Positions 8,768 through 17,068 of a stretch of DNA of 64,000 nt are shown one piece after another. The DNA lies in assembly GCA_017308235.1 (NCBI GenBank), contig JAFKFL010000008.1, positions 124,001 through 188,000 on the forward strand, given 5' to 3'. Made by a program: the position numbers and the translations under genes. Origin of the DNA: Alphaproteobacteria bacterium. Lineage in GTDB: Bacteria > Pseudomonadota > Alphaproteobacteria > Reyranellales > Reyranellaceae. The number at the start of each line of letters is the position of its first letter. Within the stretch, counting starts at the first letter, position 1. The notes under the pieces are model-generated. The model was not told where the DNA came from and searched no databases. It was given only the letters and a program-made list of their open reading frames with translations.

Positions 8768-9619
8768 CTACTGCCGCCAGTCGAGTCCGATATCGAGTAC
8801 GCTGGCGCTGTGGGTCAGCCCGCCGGCTGAGATCAGGTCGACGCCTGAGGCGGCGATCGCGGGAGCGGAGGCGGGCGTGATGCGGCCCGAGGCCTCCGAC
8901 ACGGCGCGGCCGTCGATCATGCGCACGGCCTTGGCGAGCGTCGGCGGATCCATGTTGTCGAGGACCACAGCGTCGACGCCGACCTCGAGTGCCTCGGCGA
9001 GCTGATCGAGCGTGTCGACCTCGACCTGGATCTTGACCAGATGGCCGATGGCGTTGCGCGCGGCAAGGATCGCAGGCTTCACGCCGCCCGCCGCCACGAG
9101 ATGGTTGTCCTTGATCAGGACGGCGTCATCGAGGCCCAGGCGGTGGTTGACGCCGCCGCCGACGCGCACCGCGTATTTCTGCACGGCGCGCAGGCCGGGC
9201 ATGGTCTTGCGCGTACAGCAGACGCGCGCCTTGTGGCCCTTCACCGCCTCGACCAGGGTCGCCGTCGCCGTGGCGACGCCGCTCAGGTGGCCGAGGAAGT
9301 TGAGCGCCACGCGCTCGGCGGTCAGCACGCCACGCGCCGGTCCTTCGATGGTGGCGAGCCGATCGCCCGGCTGGAGCCGCGTTCCGTCGGGACGCTCGAT
9401 TTCGATCTCGATCTCGGGTTCGACCAGGCGGAAGGCCAGGGCGGCGAGCTCGAGGCCGGCCACGACACCGGGCTGGCGCGCGACCAGTGCCGTCTCGGCG
9501 CGGGCTTGCCTCGGCACCACGGCGTCGGTCGTGATATCGCCCGCGCGGCCGAGATCTTCTAGCAGCGCGGCGCGCACCAGCGGTTCAAGCATGAGCATGG
9601 GCAGGGAAGGGACGGACAT
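8768..9619 (-). CDS. nadC: Nicotinate-nucleotide diphosphorylase (carboxylating), quinolinate phosphoribosyltransferase
   Basis: Converts quinolinate and PRPP to nicotinate mononucleotide, the third step of de novo NAD synthesis. The 283-residue length is normal. The family core is intact: RKTMPGLRAVQKYAVRVGG (about residues 139-157), NHRLGLDDAVLIKDNHL, and the C-terminal beta-strand motifs VEVDTLDQLAEAL, VDAVVLDNM and ISAGGLTHSA. The gene overlaps the end of nadB by 35 bases, so it is translated from within the nadB reading frame; GGAG lies 10-13 bases before its ATG. It is the last of the nadA-nadB-nadC set. Confidence 0.96.
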   Translation of the reverse strand: MSVPSLPMLMLEPLVRAALLEDLGRAGDITTDAVVPRQARAETALVARQPGVVAGLELAALAFRLVEPEIEIEIERPDGTRLQPGDRLATIEGPARGVLTAERVALNFLGHLSGVATATATLVEAVKGHKARVCCTRKTMPGLRAVQKYAVRVGGGVNHRLGLDDAVLIKDNHLVAAGGVKPAILAARNAIGHLVKIQVEVDTLDQLAEALEVGVDAVVLDNMDPPTLAKAVRMIDGRAVSEASGRITPASAPAIAASGVDLISAGGLTHSASVLDIGLDWRQ

Positions 9620-11126
9620 CGTTGGAACTCCATGTGCTGACGATTCGGTTGGTTGACGGGTCGAATTGCTGGACCTGGCGATACGCCAGGCGGGGCGAGC
9701 GTTGCGGGAAGTCGCGCCGCCAATGGCCGCCGCGGCTTTCCTGTCGTTGCAGGGCGGCGGTGGCGATCAGGAGCGCGACCAGGGCCGGGTCGGCCGCGGC
9801 GCCATCGGTGAAGGCCAGGGCTTCGAGATCGCGGATCGCTTTTTCCATGCGGCCGCGGTCACGCACCACCCCGAGTGTCTTTTCGGTCAGGCTGCGGATC
9901 GCACTCGCGTCCGATGCAGTGGGCAATGCCACAGGTCGTTGCGCGAGCGATGGCTGCGCGACGGTGGCCTGAATGCTGTCGGCCACGATCCCGGCCACGA
10001 CCACGGCTTCAAGCAGCGAGTTGCTAGCCAGCCGGTTGGCGCCGTGCAGGCCGGTCGCTGCGACCTCGCCGCAGGCCCACAGGCCATCGACGCTGCTGCG
10101 TCCTTCTGCATCGACGACAATGCCGCCCATGTGGAAGTGCGCGGCGGGCTGTACCGGGATCGGCATCGTCACGGGATCGATGCCGGCCGCCAGGCATCGC
10201 GCGGTGATGCCGGGAAAGCGATCGGGGAAGTGACGACCGATCGCCTGGCGCGCGTCGAGGAACACGCGGTGACCGTTGGCGATATGCCGGGCGACGGCAC
10301 GAGAGACGACGTCACGCGACTCGAGTTCGGCGCGGCCCTCGCCCTCCATGAAGCGGACGCCGCGTTCGTCGATCAGCACCGCGCCCTCGCCGCGCACCGC
10401 CTCGCTCACGAGCGGCATGGGATCGAGGCCGACATCGAGCGCGGTGGGATGGAATTGCACGAACTCCATATCGGTGAGGGCCGCGCCCGCGCGTGCGGCG
10501 AGCGCAATGCCCTGGCCGATGGCGCCCAGCGGATTGGTGGTGTGGGCGAAAAGCCCACCTAGCCCGCCGGTTGCCAACACGACGCGGCGTGCCGCGATCA
10601 AGCGTGCACCGTATGGTCCCGCGGCAAGGACGCCGGCGATACGGCCATCCGATACCACTAGGCGGCGCGCCTCCAGCCCTTCGATCAGCGTGATTGATGG
10701 CGCCTTGCGGACCGCCGCGACGACGGCGCGCATGATGGCCGCACCCGTACCATCGCCGGTGACATGCGCGATACGTCGGCGGCTGTGCGCGGCTTCGAGC
10801 CCGAGCGAGAATCGGCCGTGCTGGTCGAGGTCGAACGGCACGCCGAGTCGCTGCAGGTGCGCGACCGCAGCAGGCGCGGCCTCGGTGATGCGGCGCGAGA
10901 CCGCGGGGTCGCTGAGGCCGTCACCAGCCTCGAGCGTGTCGGCGGCGTGCAGGGATGGCGTATCATCCTCGCCGACTGCCGCGGCGATGCCGCCCTGCGC
11001 CCAGGCTGAAGCGGCTGATTCGGCGAGCGGCGCCTTGGCGATCAGGATCACCTTTTGCGGCGCCAGACAGAGCGCCGTCATCAGGCCGGCGAGTCCGCCT
11101 CCAACGATGACCGGAGTGTCTTCCAT
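9585..11126 (-). CDS. nadB: L-aspartate oxidase
   Basis: FAD-dependent oxidation of L-aspartate to iminoaspartate, the first step of bacterial NAD synthesis; it works with quinolinate synthase. The protein (513 residues) has the N-terminal FAD-binding VIVGGGLAGLMTALCLA, the flavin-covering SAASAWAQGGIAAAVGEDD, the catalytic-domain FMEGEGRAELESRDVVSRAV and the succinate-dehydrogenase-like PAAHFHMGGIVVDAEGRSSVDGLWACGE region. The C-terminal helical segment ends in the usual ESRGGHWRRDFP. GGAGGT sits 4 bases before the ATG. Only 12 bases separate it from nadA. Confidence 0.96.
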   Translation of the reverse strand: MEDTPVIVGGGLAGLMTALCLAPQKVILIAKAPLAESAASAWAQGGIAAAVGEDDTPSLHAADTLEAGDGLSDPAVSRRITEAAPAAVAHLQRLGVPFDLDQHGRFSLGLEAAHSRRRIAHVTGDGTGAAIMRAVVAAVRKAPSITLIEGLEARRLVVSDGRIAGVLAAGPYGARLIAARRVVLATGGLGGLFAHTTNPLGAIGQGIALAARAGAALTDMEFVQFHPTALDVGLDPMPLVSEAVRGEGAVLIDERGVRFMEGEGRAELESRDVVSRAVARHIANGHRVFLDARQAIGRHFPDRFPGITARCLAAGIDPVTMPIPVQPAAHFHMGGIVVDAEGRSSVDGLWACGEVAATGLHGANRLASNSLLEAVVVAGIVADSIQATVAQPSLAQRPVALPTASDASAIRSLTEKTLGVVRDRGRMEKAIRDLEALAFTDGAAADPALVALLIATAALQRQESRGGHWRRDFPQRSPRLAYRQVQQFDPSTNRIVSTWSSNDVRPFPAHAHA

Positions 11127-11138
11127 GGTGACCTCCGG

Positions 11139-12131
11139 TCAGATCGCCAGCATGCGTTCGACGGCACGCCGCGCCGGCGGCGCGACGGCAGGATCGATCG
11201 TCACTTCGTGCGTCAGCGTCTCCAGTGACCGGCGGATCTTGGAGAGCGAGATGCGCTTCATATGCGGGCAGAGGTTGCAGGGCCGGATGAACTCGACCTT
11301 GGGGTGCTGGACCGCGACGTTGTCGCTCATCGAGCATTCGGTCATCAGTACGACGCGCGACGGCTGGCGCTCGGCGACATAGTCGATCATCGCCGCCGTG
11401 GAGCCGGCAAAATCCGCCACTGCCACCACGTCGGGCGGGCATTCGGGATGGGCCAAAACGACCACGCCGGGATGGCCGGCACGCAGTTGCTGCACATCCT
11501 TGGCCGAGAAGCGTTCGTGCACCTCGCAATGGCCGGCCCAGGTGATGATCTCGACGCCGGTCTCGCGCGCGATGTTCTGGGCGAGATACTCGTCGGGCAG
11601 CATGATGACCTTGGGCACACCGAGACTCTCGACGATCTTCTTCGCGTTGCCCGAGGTGCAGCAGATGTCGCTCTCGGCCTTAACGACAGCCGAGGTATTG
11701 ACATAGGTGACGATCGGCACGCCAGGATAGCGTTCGCGCAGAAGGCGGACGTCGGCCGCCGTGATCGATTCGGCGAGCGAGCAGCCGGCGCGCAGGTCGG
11801 GGATCAGGACGCGCTTCTCCGGATTCAGCAGCTTCGCTGTTTCGGCCATGAAGTGCACGCCGGCCAGCACGATCATCGCTGCGTCGGTCTTGGCCGCCTC
11901 GCGGGCGAGCGCGAGGCTATCGCCCACGATGTCGGCGACGCAGTGGAAGATCTCCGGCGTCTGGTAATTGTGCGCCAGGATCACGGCATCGCGCTCGCGC
12001 TTCAGCCGCAGGATGGCGTCGATATCCTCGGCGAATGCCGGCCATTCGATCGAGGGGATCACCGACTTCACGCGGTCGTAGAGCGACGCGGTACGGGTCA
12101 TCAGGTCGGGGGAGGAAACGGTAACGGACAT
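11139..12131 (-). CDS. nadA: Quinolinate synthase
   Basis: Condenses iminoaspartate with dihydroxyacetone phosphate to quinolinate, using a [4Fe-4S] cluster. The protein (330 residues) contains three conserved Cys positions, in [19 protein letters not shown] and [13 protein letters not shown], and the triose-phosphate-binding AHNYQTPEI and HPECPPDVV blocks. The ATG is preceded by ATATAGGTGGTTC. A perfect palindrome and a promoter-like region lie directly upstream, so this gene is the expected control point of the nadABC operon. Confidence 0.96.
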   Translation of the reverse strand: MSVTVSSPDLMTRTASLYDRVKSVIPSIEWPAFAEDIDAILRLKRERDAVILAHNYQTPEIFHCVADIVGDSLALAREAAKTDAAMIVLAGVHFMAETAKLLNPEKRVLIPDLRAGCSLAESITAADVRLLRERYPGVPIVTYVNTSAVVKAESDICCTSGNAKKIVESLGVPKVIMLPDEYLAQNIARETGVEIITWAGHCEVHERFSAKDVQQLRAGHPGVVVLAHPECPPDVVAVADFAGSTAAMIDYVAERQPSRVVLMTECSMSDNVAVQHPKVEFIRPCNLCPHMKRISLSKIRRSLETLTHEVTIDPAVAPPARRAVERMLAI

Positions 12132-12142
12132 GAACCACCTAT

Positions 12143-12159
12143 ATACTCAACTAGAGTAT
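12143..12159. promoter_or_regulatory. Palindrome at the nadA promoter, candidate NadQ operator
   Basis: ATACTC-aacta-GAGTAT is a perfect 6+5+6 inverted repeat whose nearer edge is 12 bases upstream of the nadA start. On the coding strand it overlaps the likely -10 region: TAATAC ends inside the palindrome, and a TTGACT lies further upstream. A second half-site-like GAGCAT occurs at about 12175-12180. The gene immediately upstream encodes a NadQ/NrtR-type NAD regulator. The palindrome is seen directly; its identity as the NadQ operator is inferred from position. Confidence 0.6.
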
Positions 12160-12256
12160 TAATTATGCTGGGATTGAGCATTAAGAAAGTCAAGGGGGAT
12201 AAATGCCCCGTTTTTGAGGAGCGGCAGCCTCTTCCGTCCTTTGAAGGGGCGCGCTG

Positions 12257-13204
12257 CTAAGAGCGGCTGAGCGGGAGCTTGGTGCCGCCGAAGGCGCGTT
12301 CGAGCACGACCTGCCGGCTGAAACGGTAGAGCTTGGCGGGCCGTCCGGCGGTGTGCGCGGAGATGGCGCCTGTTTCCTCGACCAGACCTTGCTGATCGAT
12401 CAGGCGGCGGAAGTTCTGCTTGTGCAGGGGCCGGCCCGCCAGCGCTTCGACGGCGCGCTGCAACTGCAGCAAGGTGAAAGCCTCGGGCATCAGCTCGAAC
12501 ACGACCGGCCGGTATTTGATCTTGGTGCGCAGCCGCGCGATGCCGGTGGCGAGGATGCGGCGATGATCGTGGCGCATCATCATGCCGAAGAGAGGGGCGT
12601 CAACTTGATGGCGACCGGTCGCGGCTTCGGGAACGAGGCCGGCTTCGTAAAGGAGCTCGTAGCGCTGCAGGACGAGATCCTCGTTCCACTGCTTCTTGCC
12701 GTCGCCGAAATTGATCTCGATGCGCTGGCGGCGGTCGCGCTTCAGCGCCGAATCACCTGATGCATCGCTCCATTTGCGCAGCCGCGGCAGGATTTCTCGG
12801 GCGACCAGCGGCGCCGTTCCCGCGCGCCAATCCTCCCAGGGGAAATACCGGTACCAGTTCCGCCATTCCGGATCGCGGGGCCCGCGCGACAGCCGCTCGC
12901 GCGTGAGGCCGAGATAGCTGATCGACACTACGCGCCGCTGATCGAGGCCATGGCCGCCTTCCGCGGCGCGGTTTCGGTCGGCGAAGGTATAGAGCTGCTC
13001 GACGTAACCCAGCGGATGATGGGTCTGCTGCTCGACCCAGGCGCGCAGGCCGGTCTGCAGGGTCGGATGATCCGATTCGAACGGCCCCGACGGCAGCAGG
13101 GCGCCGTCTTCGAGCGTCAACACCTGCGGTTCGTCGGCGGTCAGTGCCACGAGCACCGCGGTCAGCTCGATCGTGATGGCACTCGTGGCGGAAGGCAGCT
13201 TCAT
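12257..13204 (-). CDS. nadQ: NAD regulator of the NadQ/NrtR type (Nudix-like plus winged helix)
   Basis: A 315-residue protein beginning MKLPSATSAITIELTAVLVAL; the start at 13204 is preferred over an upstream one that adds 11 residues. The N-terminal part has the Nudix-like strand pattern with a degenerate Nudix box (GPFESDHPTLQTGLRAWVEQ), so hydrolysis is unlikely. The C-terminal part (about residues 235-300) matches the winged helix of NrtR-like regulators: FTLLQLQRAVEALAGRPL, KQNFRRLIDQQGLVEE and GRPAKLYRF. It lies directly upstream of nadA-nadB-nadC on the same strand, as expected for the alphaproteobacterial repressor of de novo NAD synthesis. Assignment to NadQ rather than NrtR rests on this context. 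Confidence 0.85.
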   Translation of the reverse strand: MKLPSATSAITIELTAVLVALTADEPQVLTLEDGALLPSGPFESDHPTLQTGLRAWVEQQTHHPLGYVEQLYTFADRNRAAEGGHGLDQRRVVSISYLGLTRERLSRGPRDPEWRNWYRYFPWEDWRAGTAPLVAREILPRLRKWSDASGDSALKRDRRQRIEINFGDGKKQWNEDLVLQRYELLYEAGLVPEAATGRHQVDAPLFGMMMRHDHRRILATGIARLRTKIKYRPVVFELMPEAFTLLQLQRAVEALAGRPLHKQNFRRLIDQQGLVEETGAISAHTAGRPAKLYRFSRQVVLERAFGGTKLPLSRS

Positions 13205-13235
13205 CTCCGGCGCATTATGCACCAAACTCGCCAAC

Positions 13236-14720
13236 ATGACTCAAAAGCCGATCCGTATCGCCGTCCTGCATTTCGCCCACGAGACCGTGACCTTCTTGAA
13301 GAACGACACGACGCTCGAGGATTTCATCTACAAGGGCTCGCCCGCCAAGGGCGAGGCGCTGCTGGCCCACGATCCCAAGTCCTACATGGGCGGCTTCGTG
13401 AAGGTGGCGCGCGAATACGATGGCGTCGAGCTGGTGGGAATCGAATCGCCACTCTGGCCGCGCACTGGCACCGGCTCGGGCTGGATCACGACCGAGGCCT
13501 ACGAGACCTTCCTCGGCAAGATGATCGCGGGCCTCAAGGAGGAGGGGCCGTTCGACGGCGTCTATCTCAGCCTGCACGGCGCGATGGGCGTGCGCGGCAT
13601 CGCCCGGCCCGAGGCCGACATCGCTCGGCGCGTGCGCGAGGTGGTGGGCCGCGCGGCCTTCATTGTCGGCACCTTCGATCCGCACGGCAACGAGGACGCG
13701 GAGTTCCTGCAACAGGCCGACATGGCCTTCACGGTGAAGTATTTCCCGCACTACGACAGCCATCTGCAGGGCCAGCGCGCGGCGCGCATGCTGGTGCGCG
13801 CCATCCGCGGCGATTATCAGCCCAGCACTGTCACGGTGAAGGTGCCGATCATCACGCCCACGGTGCTGCAATGGACTGGCGCCTCGCCGTGGATGGACCT
13901 GGTGCAGCGCGCGCTCGTCTGGGAAGCTCGCGAGCCCGATGTCTACGTGAACGTCTTCTTCAGCTTTCCCTTCGCCGACGTGCCCGACGTCGGGATGACC
14001 ATCCACGCCATGACCAACGGCAAACCGGAGCTGGCGCGCAAGGTCGCTGACGACATGGCGGCGTGGGCGTGGCGGCGCCGCGAGGCACTTCTGAAGTCGG
14101 CGACTGTTTATCCCATCGCTGAAGGCGTGAAGCGTGCCAAGGAGGCCGTCGCGCTTGGCGAGACGCCGATCGTGCTGGCCGACCACAGCGACCGCTCCGG
14201 CTACGCCACCTGGATCCTGAAGGAGGTGATCGCGCAGGATTTGTCGGATGTGTTGATCGCCACGGTGGCCGATGCCCAGGCGATCGATGCTCTCGCAGCG
14301 AAGGGCGTGAAGGTGGGCGATCCGTTCGACATGGAAGTGGGCGGCCGGATGGACGAGTCGGCCGGCCCGCCAGTGCGCCTCAAGGGCAAGGTTGTGGGCG
14401 CGGCGGAAGCCTACGGCACGTTGTGGGTCAGTGTCGGCTTCGGCCGCGGCAATGTGCTGCTGCTCAGCCGCTATCTCACCCAGATCATGGAGCCGTCCGA
14501 GCTCAAGGGGCCGGGCTTCGATCTCGCCCAGTTCAAGGTGATCGCCATCAAGTCGCGGGTGCATTTCCGGCGCGGTTTCGACGACAGTGGATTCGCCAAG
14601 ACAATTTTGCTGGTCGAACCTGACCAGCCGTATCTCGGAACTGTCCGACTGGACGGCTTGCCCTACGAGCACGTAGACCTGAAGAAGTTCTATCCCTACG
14701 GCACCCCGCAATTTCCGTAA
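13236..14720 (+). CDS. M81 family metallopeptidase (MlrC-like)
   Basis: A 494-residue protein of the DUF1485/MlrC group, named after a microcystin-degradation protein but widespread in proteobacteria that never meet microcystin. The start MTQKPIRIAVLHFAHET is chosen because the family starts this way; an upstream in-frame start at 13173 overlaps nadQ. Candidate metal ligands are in HFAHETVTF (N-terminus), VGTFDPHGNED and YFPHYDSHLQGQRAA. The C-terminal domain holds DMEVGGRMDESAGPPVRL and a typical SRVHFRRGF. It is divergent from nadQ, with a 31-base gap. The true substrate is unknown; a peptide or amide hydrolase role is inferred. It is followed after 12 bases by a flavin monooxygenase. Confidence 0.9.
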   Translation: MTQKPIRIAVLHFAHETVTFLKNDTTLEDFIYKGSPAKGEALLAHDPKSYMGGFVKVAREYDGVELVGIESPLWPRTGTGSGWITTEAYETFLGKMIAGLKEEGPFDGVYLSLHGAMGVRGIARPEADIARRVREVVGRAAFIVGTFDPHGNEDAEFLQQADMAFTVKYFPHYDSHLQGQRAARMLVRAIRGDYQPSTVTVKVPIITPTVLQWTGASPWMDLVQRALVWEAREPDVYVNVFFSFPFADVPDVGMTIHAMTNGKPELARKVADDMAAWAWRRREALLKSATVYPIAEGVKRAKEAVALGETPIVLADHSDRSGYATWILKEVIAQDLSDVLIATVADAQAIDALAAKGVKVGDPFDMEVGGRMDESAGPPVRLKGKVVGAAEAYGTLWVSVGFGRGNVLLLSRYLTQIMEPSELKGPGFDLAQFKVIAIKSRVHFRRGFDDSGFAKTILLVEPDQPYLGTVRLDGLPYEHVDLKKFYPYGTPQFP

Positions 14721-14732
14721 GCACGGTCCCCC

Positions 14733-16286
14733 ATGCCCGACACGCTCACGCCCGCCAAGCCTGCCGCCCAGATCGCTGCCAAGACCACCGAGCATTTCGA
14801 CGTCCTGATCGTCGGCGCCGGCATTTCCGGAGTGGGCAGCGCCTATCATCTCCGCACACAGACGCCGGGCACCAGCTTCGTTGTGCTCGAGACGCAGGAG
14901 ACCTTCGGCGGAACCTGGAGCACGCATCGTTATCCCGGCATCCGCTCCGACAGCGATCTCCATACGTTCGGTTACCGCTTCAAGCCGTGGGTCGGGCCGC
15001 CGATCGCCACGGCCGAGGAAATCCTGAGCTACATGGGCGAGGTGATCGAAGAGAACGACCTCGCGCCGCATATCCGCTATCGCCACACCATCACCTCGGC
15101 GCGCTGGTCGAGCGCGGAGTCGTTGTGGACGATCGAGGGCACCCGCACCGATACCGGCGAGGCTTTCCGCATCACGGCCAACTTCCTGTGGATGTGCCAG
15201 GGCTACTATCGCCATTCGGAGGGCTACACCCCCGAGTGGCCTGGCGTGGCCGACTTCAAGGGCCGGATCGTCCATCCCCAGACCTGGCCCGAGGGGCTCG
15301 ACTACAAGGGCAAGAGGATGGTCGTGATCGGCTCTGGCGCCACGGCGGCGACGGTAGTGCCGGCGGTGGCCGCCGATTGTGGCCACGTCACGATGCTGCA
15401 GCGCTCGCCGACCTATTACATTCCCGGACGGAATGCCATCGAACTGGCCGAGACGCTGCGCCAGCTCGAAGTCGACGAGATCTGGATCCACGAGATTGTG
15501 CGTCGCAAGATCCTCCACGACCAGGCCGTCTTCATGCGGCGCGCGATCGAGGAACCGGACAAGGTGAGGGACGAACTGCTGGCCGGCGTGCGCGCCCATC
15601 TCGGACCGGACTACGATATCGCCACGCACTTCACGCCCCGGTATCAGCCGTGGCGCCAGCGCGTGGCCTTCGTGCCCAATGCCGACCTGTTCAAGGCCAT
15701 CAGCTCCGGCAAGGCGTCGGTCGAGACCGGCGAGATCGAGCGCTTCACCGAGGCCGGCCTCCTGCTGAAGTCGGGCGAGGTGCTGGAGGCCGATATCATC
15801 GTCACGGCGACCGGCTTCAATCTCAATGTGCTGGGCGATATCGCCTTCGAGATCGACGGCAAGCCGCTCGACTTTGCCGAGAGCATCACTTTCCGCGGCA
15901 TGATGTTCACCGGCGTGCCCAACATGGCCTGGGTGTTCGGTTACTTCCGCGCGAGCTGGACCCTGCGCACCGACATGGTCGCCGACTTCGTCTGCCGCCT
16001 GCTGATGCACATGAAGGCAAAAGGTGTGCGCAAGGTCGAGGTGGCGCTGAGGCCGGAAGAGAAGGGCATGCCGCTGCAGCCGTGGATCGATACCGGCAAC
16101 TTCAATCCCGGCTATGTGATGCGCGGCCTGCACCTGCTGCCCAAGAGCGGCAACACGCGCGAATGGCAGCATACGCAGGATTACTGGCACGAGAAGAACG
16201 AATTCCCTGCGATCGATCTCGACGACGCAACCTTCGTCTATGGTGGCAAGGTCAGCGCTGACGTGGCGGCGGCTGCGGGCGATTGA
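14733..16286 (+). CDS. Flavin-containing monooxygenase, Baeyer-Villiger type I-like
   Basis: An NAD(P)H- and FAD-dependent monooxygenase of 517 residues. The FAD motif LIVGAGISGVGSAYHL is near residue 27, GGTWSTHRYPGIRSDSD follows, the NADPH motif VVIGSGATAATVV is in the middle, and DFKGRIVHPQTWP matches the F-x-G-x3-H-x3-W(P/D) fingerprint that separates Baeyer-Villiger and N-hydroxylating monooxygenases from other flavoproteins. Whether it inserts oxygen next to a ketone or oxidises a heteroatom cannot be decided. It is probably co-transcribed with the M81 gene upstream and ends just before a palindromic repeat. Confidence 0.92.
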   Translation: MPDTLTPAKPAAQIAAKTTEHFDVLIVGAGISGVGSAYHLRTQTPGTSFVVLETQETFGGTWSTHRYPGIRSDSDLHTFGYRFKPWVGPPIATAEEILSYMGEVIEENDLAPHIRYRHTITSARWSSAESLWTIEGTRTDTGEAFRITANFLWMCQGYYRHSEGYTPEWPGVADFKGRIVHPQTWPEGLDYKGKRMVVIGSGATAATVVPAVAADCGHVTMLQRSPTYYIPGRNAIELAETLRQLEVDEIWIHEIVRRKILHDQAVFMRRAIEEPDKVRDELLAGVRAHLGPDYDIATHFTPRYQPWRQRVAFVPNADLFKAISSGKASVETGEIERFTEAGLLLKSGEVLEADIIVTATGFNLNVLGDIAFEIDGKPLDFAESITFRGMMFTGVPNMAWVFGYFRASWTLRTDMVADFVCRLLMHMKAKGVRKVEVALRPEEKGMPLQPWIDTGNFNPGYVMRGLHLLPKSGNTREWQHTQDYWHEKNEFPAIDLDDATFVYGGKVSADVAAAAGD

Positions 16287-16294
16287 CCGCCAAT

Positions 16295-16369
16295 GGTGTC
16301 ATCCCGAGCGCAGCGAGGGATCTTTCTTGGTGTCAATTAAAGGTCCTTCGCTTCGCTCAGGATGACACC
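16295..16369. repeat. Imperfect inverted repeat (dispersed palindromic element), possible bidirectional terminator
   Basis: Two 29-base arms (16295-16323 and 16341-16369) are inverted copies with 25 of 29 positions matching; the core is GTCATCCTGAGCGAAGCGA and the loop is 17 bases. It fills the gap between the convergent monooxygenase and TlpA genes. A second, interrupted copy lies at 33040-33149 and a degenerate half-copy at about 40546-40567. The core is of the small palindromic type scattered in many bacterial genomes. No transposase is nearby. Confidence 0.8.
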
Positions 16370-16395
16370 GAGTGCGTGGCGAAGTCTCGTCGGCC

Positions 16396-16980
16396 TTAGC
16401 CTTCCGCCGCCTTCATCAGGGCGAGCGCCTCGGGGGCCGACCAGTCGGCCTCGCCCTCGATGCGGCCGAGCTCGCGGCCGTCGGCGTCGATCAGGATCGA
16501 GGTCGGCAGCACGCTGATGCCCAGGGCCTGCATGGCGCTGCGGCCCTTGTCGAAATAGATGCCGAGTTCGCCAAGCTTCTTGTCCTGATAGAAAGGCGCG
16601 ACCTTGGCGCGGGTCGGGCCGTCGAGCGAGAGCGGCAGGATGACGAACTTGTCCTTGCCCATCTTCTTCTGGAGCTGGTCGAGGCTCGGCATCTCCGAGA
16701 CGCAGGGCGCGCACCACGTCGCCCAGAAATTCACCAGCACCACCTTGCCCTTGTAGTCGGAGAGCGTCAGCGGCTTGTCGTCGCCCGAGGCGAAGGTGAC
16801 GGCCGGCAATGCCCGCGGAGGATCGACCCGCTCGAACCGCCGCACCGCGCCCTTGACCAGATCCGATCCGACCTTGGCGCGAGCCGATGCAGGCAACAGG
16901 GCCGATGAAGCGAACAGCAACGGCAGGCCTGCCAGCAGCAGCCGGCGGCTGGGACGGAACGCGGAACCGGAATTTGCCAT
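16396..16980 (-). CDS. TlpA-like periplasmic thiol:disulfide oxidoreductase
   Basis: A 194-residue thioredoxin-fold protein. The N-terminus has a twin-arginine-like SRRLLLAGLPLLFASSALLP signal with likely cleavage near ASARA, so the enzyme works in the periplasm. The redox motif WCAPC is at C90-C93 within VVLVNFWATWCAPCVSEMP. The cis-Pro loop is ISVLPTSILID. TlpA/ResA proteins reduce cytochrome c or oxidase copper-site thiols; the specific partner is unknown because no cytochrome maturation genes adjoin. It is divergent from argH, 88 bases away. Confidence 0.92.
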   Translation of the reverse strand: MANSGSAFRPSRRLLLAGLPLLFASSALLPASARAKVGSDLVKGAVRRFERVDPPRALPAVTFASGDDKPLTLSDYKGKVVLVNFWATWCAPCVSEMPSLDQLQKKMGKDKFVILPLSLDGPTRAKVAPFYQDKKLGELGIYFDKGRSAMQALGISVLPTSILIDADGRELGRIEGEADWSAPEALALMKAAEG

Positions 16981-17068
16981 GGCCGCCTTCTAGCACCGGC
17001 AGGCAAGGGAGGAAATCGGGCAGGGGATGTGCCATAAGCGCCCGTTCGACAAGATGTTGTGAGCGTTC

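Noticed and set aside
12194..12215. GGGG-ataaat-CCCC hairpin followed by GTTTTT, looking like a plus-strand terminator.
   Set aside because: The stem is only 4-5 bp and no plus-strand gene ends there; on the minus strand it is in the nadA leader region, with A-rich rather than U-rich flank.
13215..16190. A 991-codon open frame on the minus strand.
   Set aside because: It lies opposite two well-supported genes (M81 and flavin monooxygenase), has no recognisable domain and is His/Arg/Leu-rich, the composition expected from the antisense of GC-rich codons.
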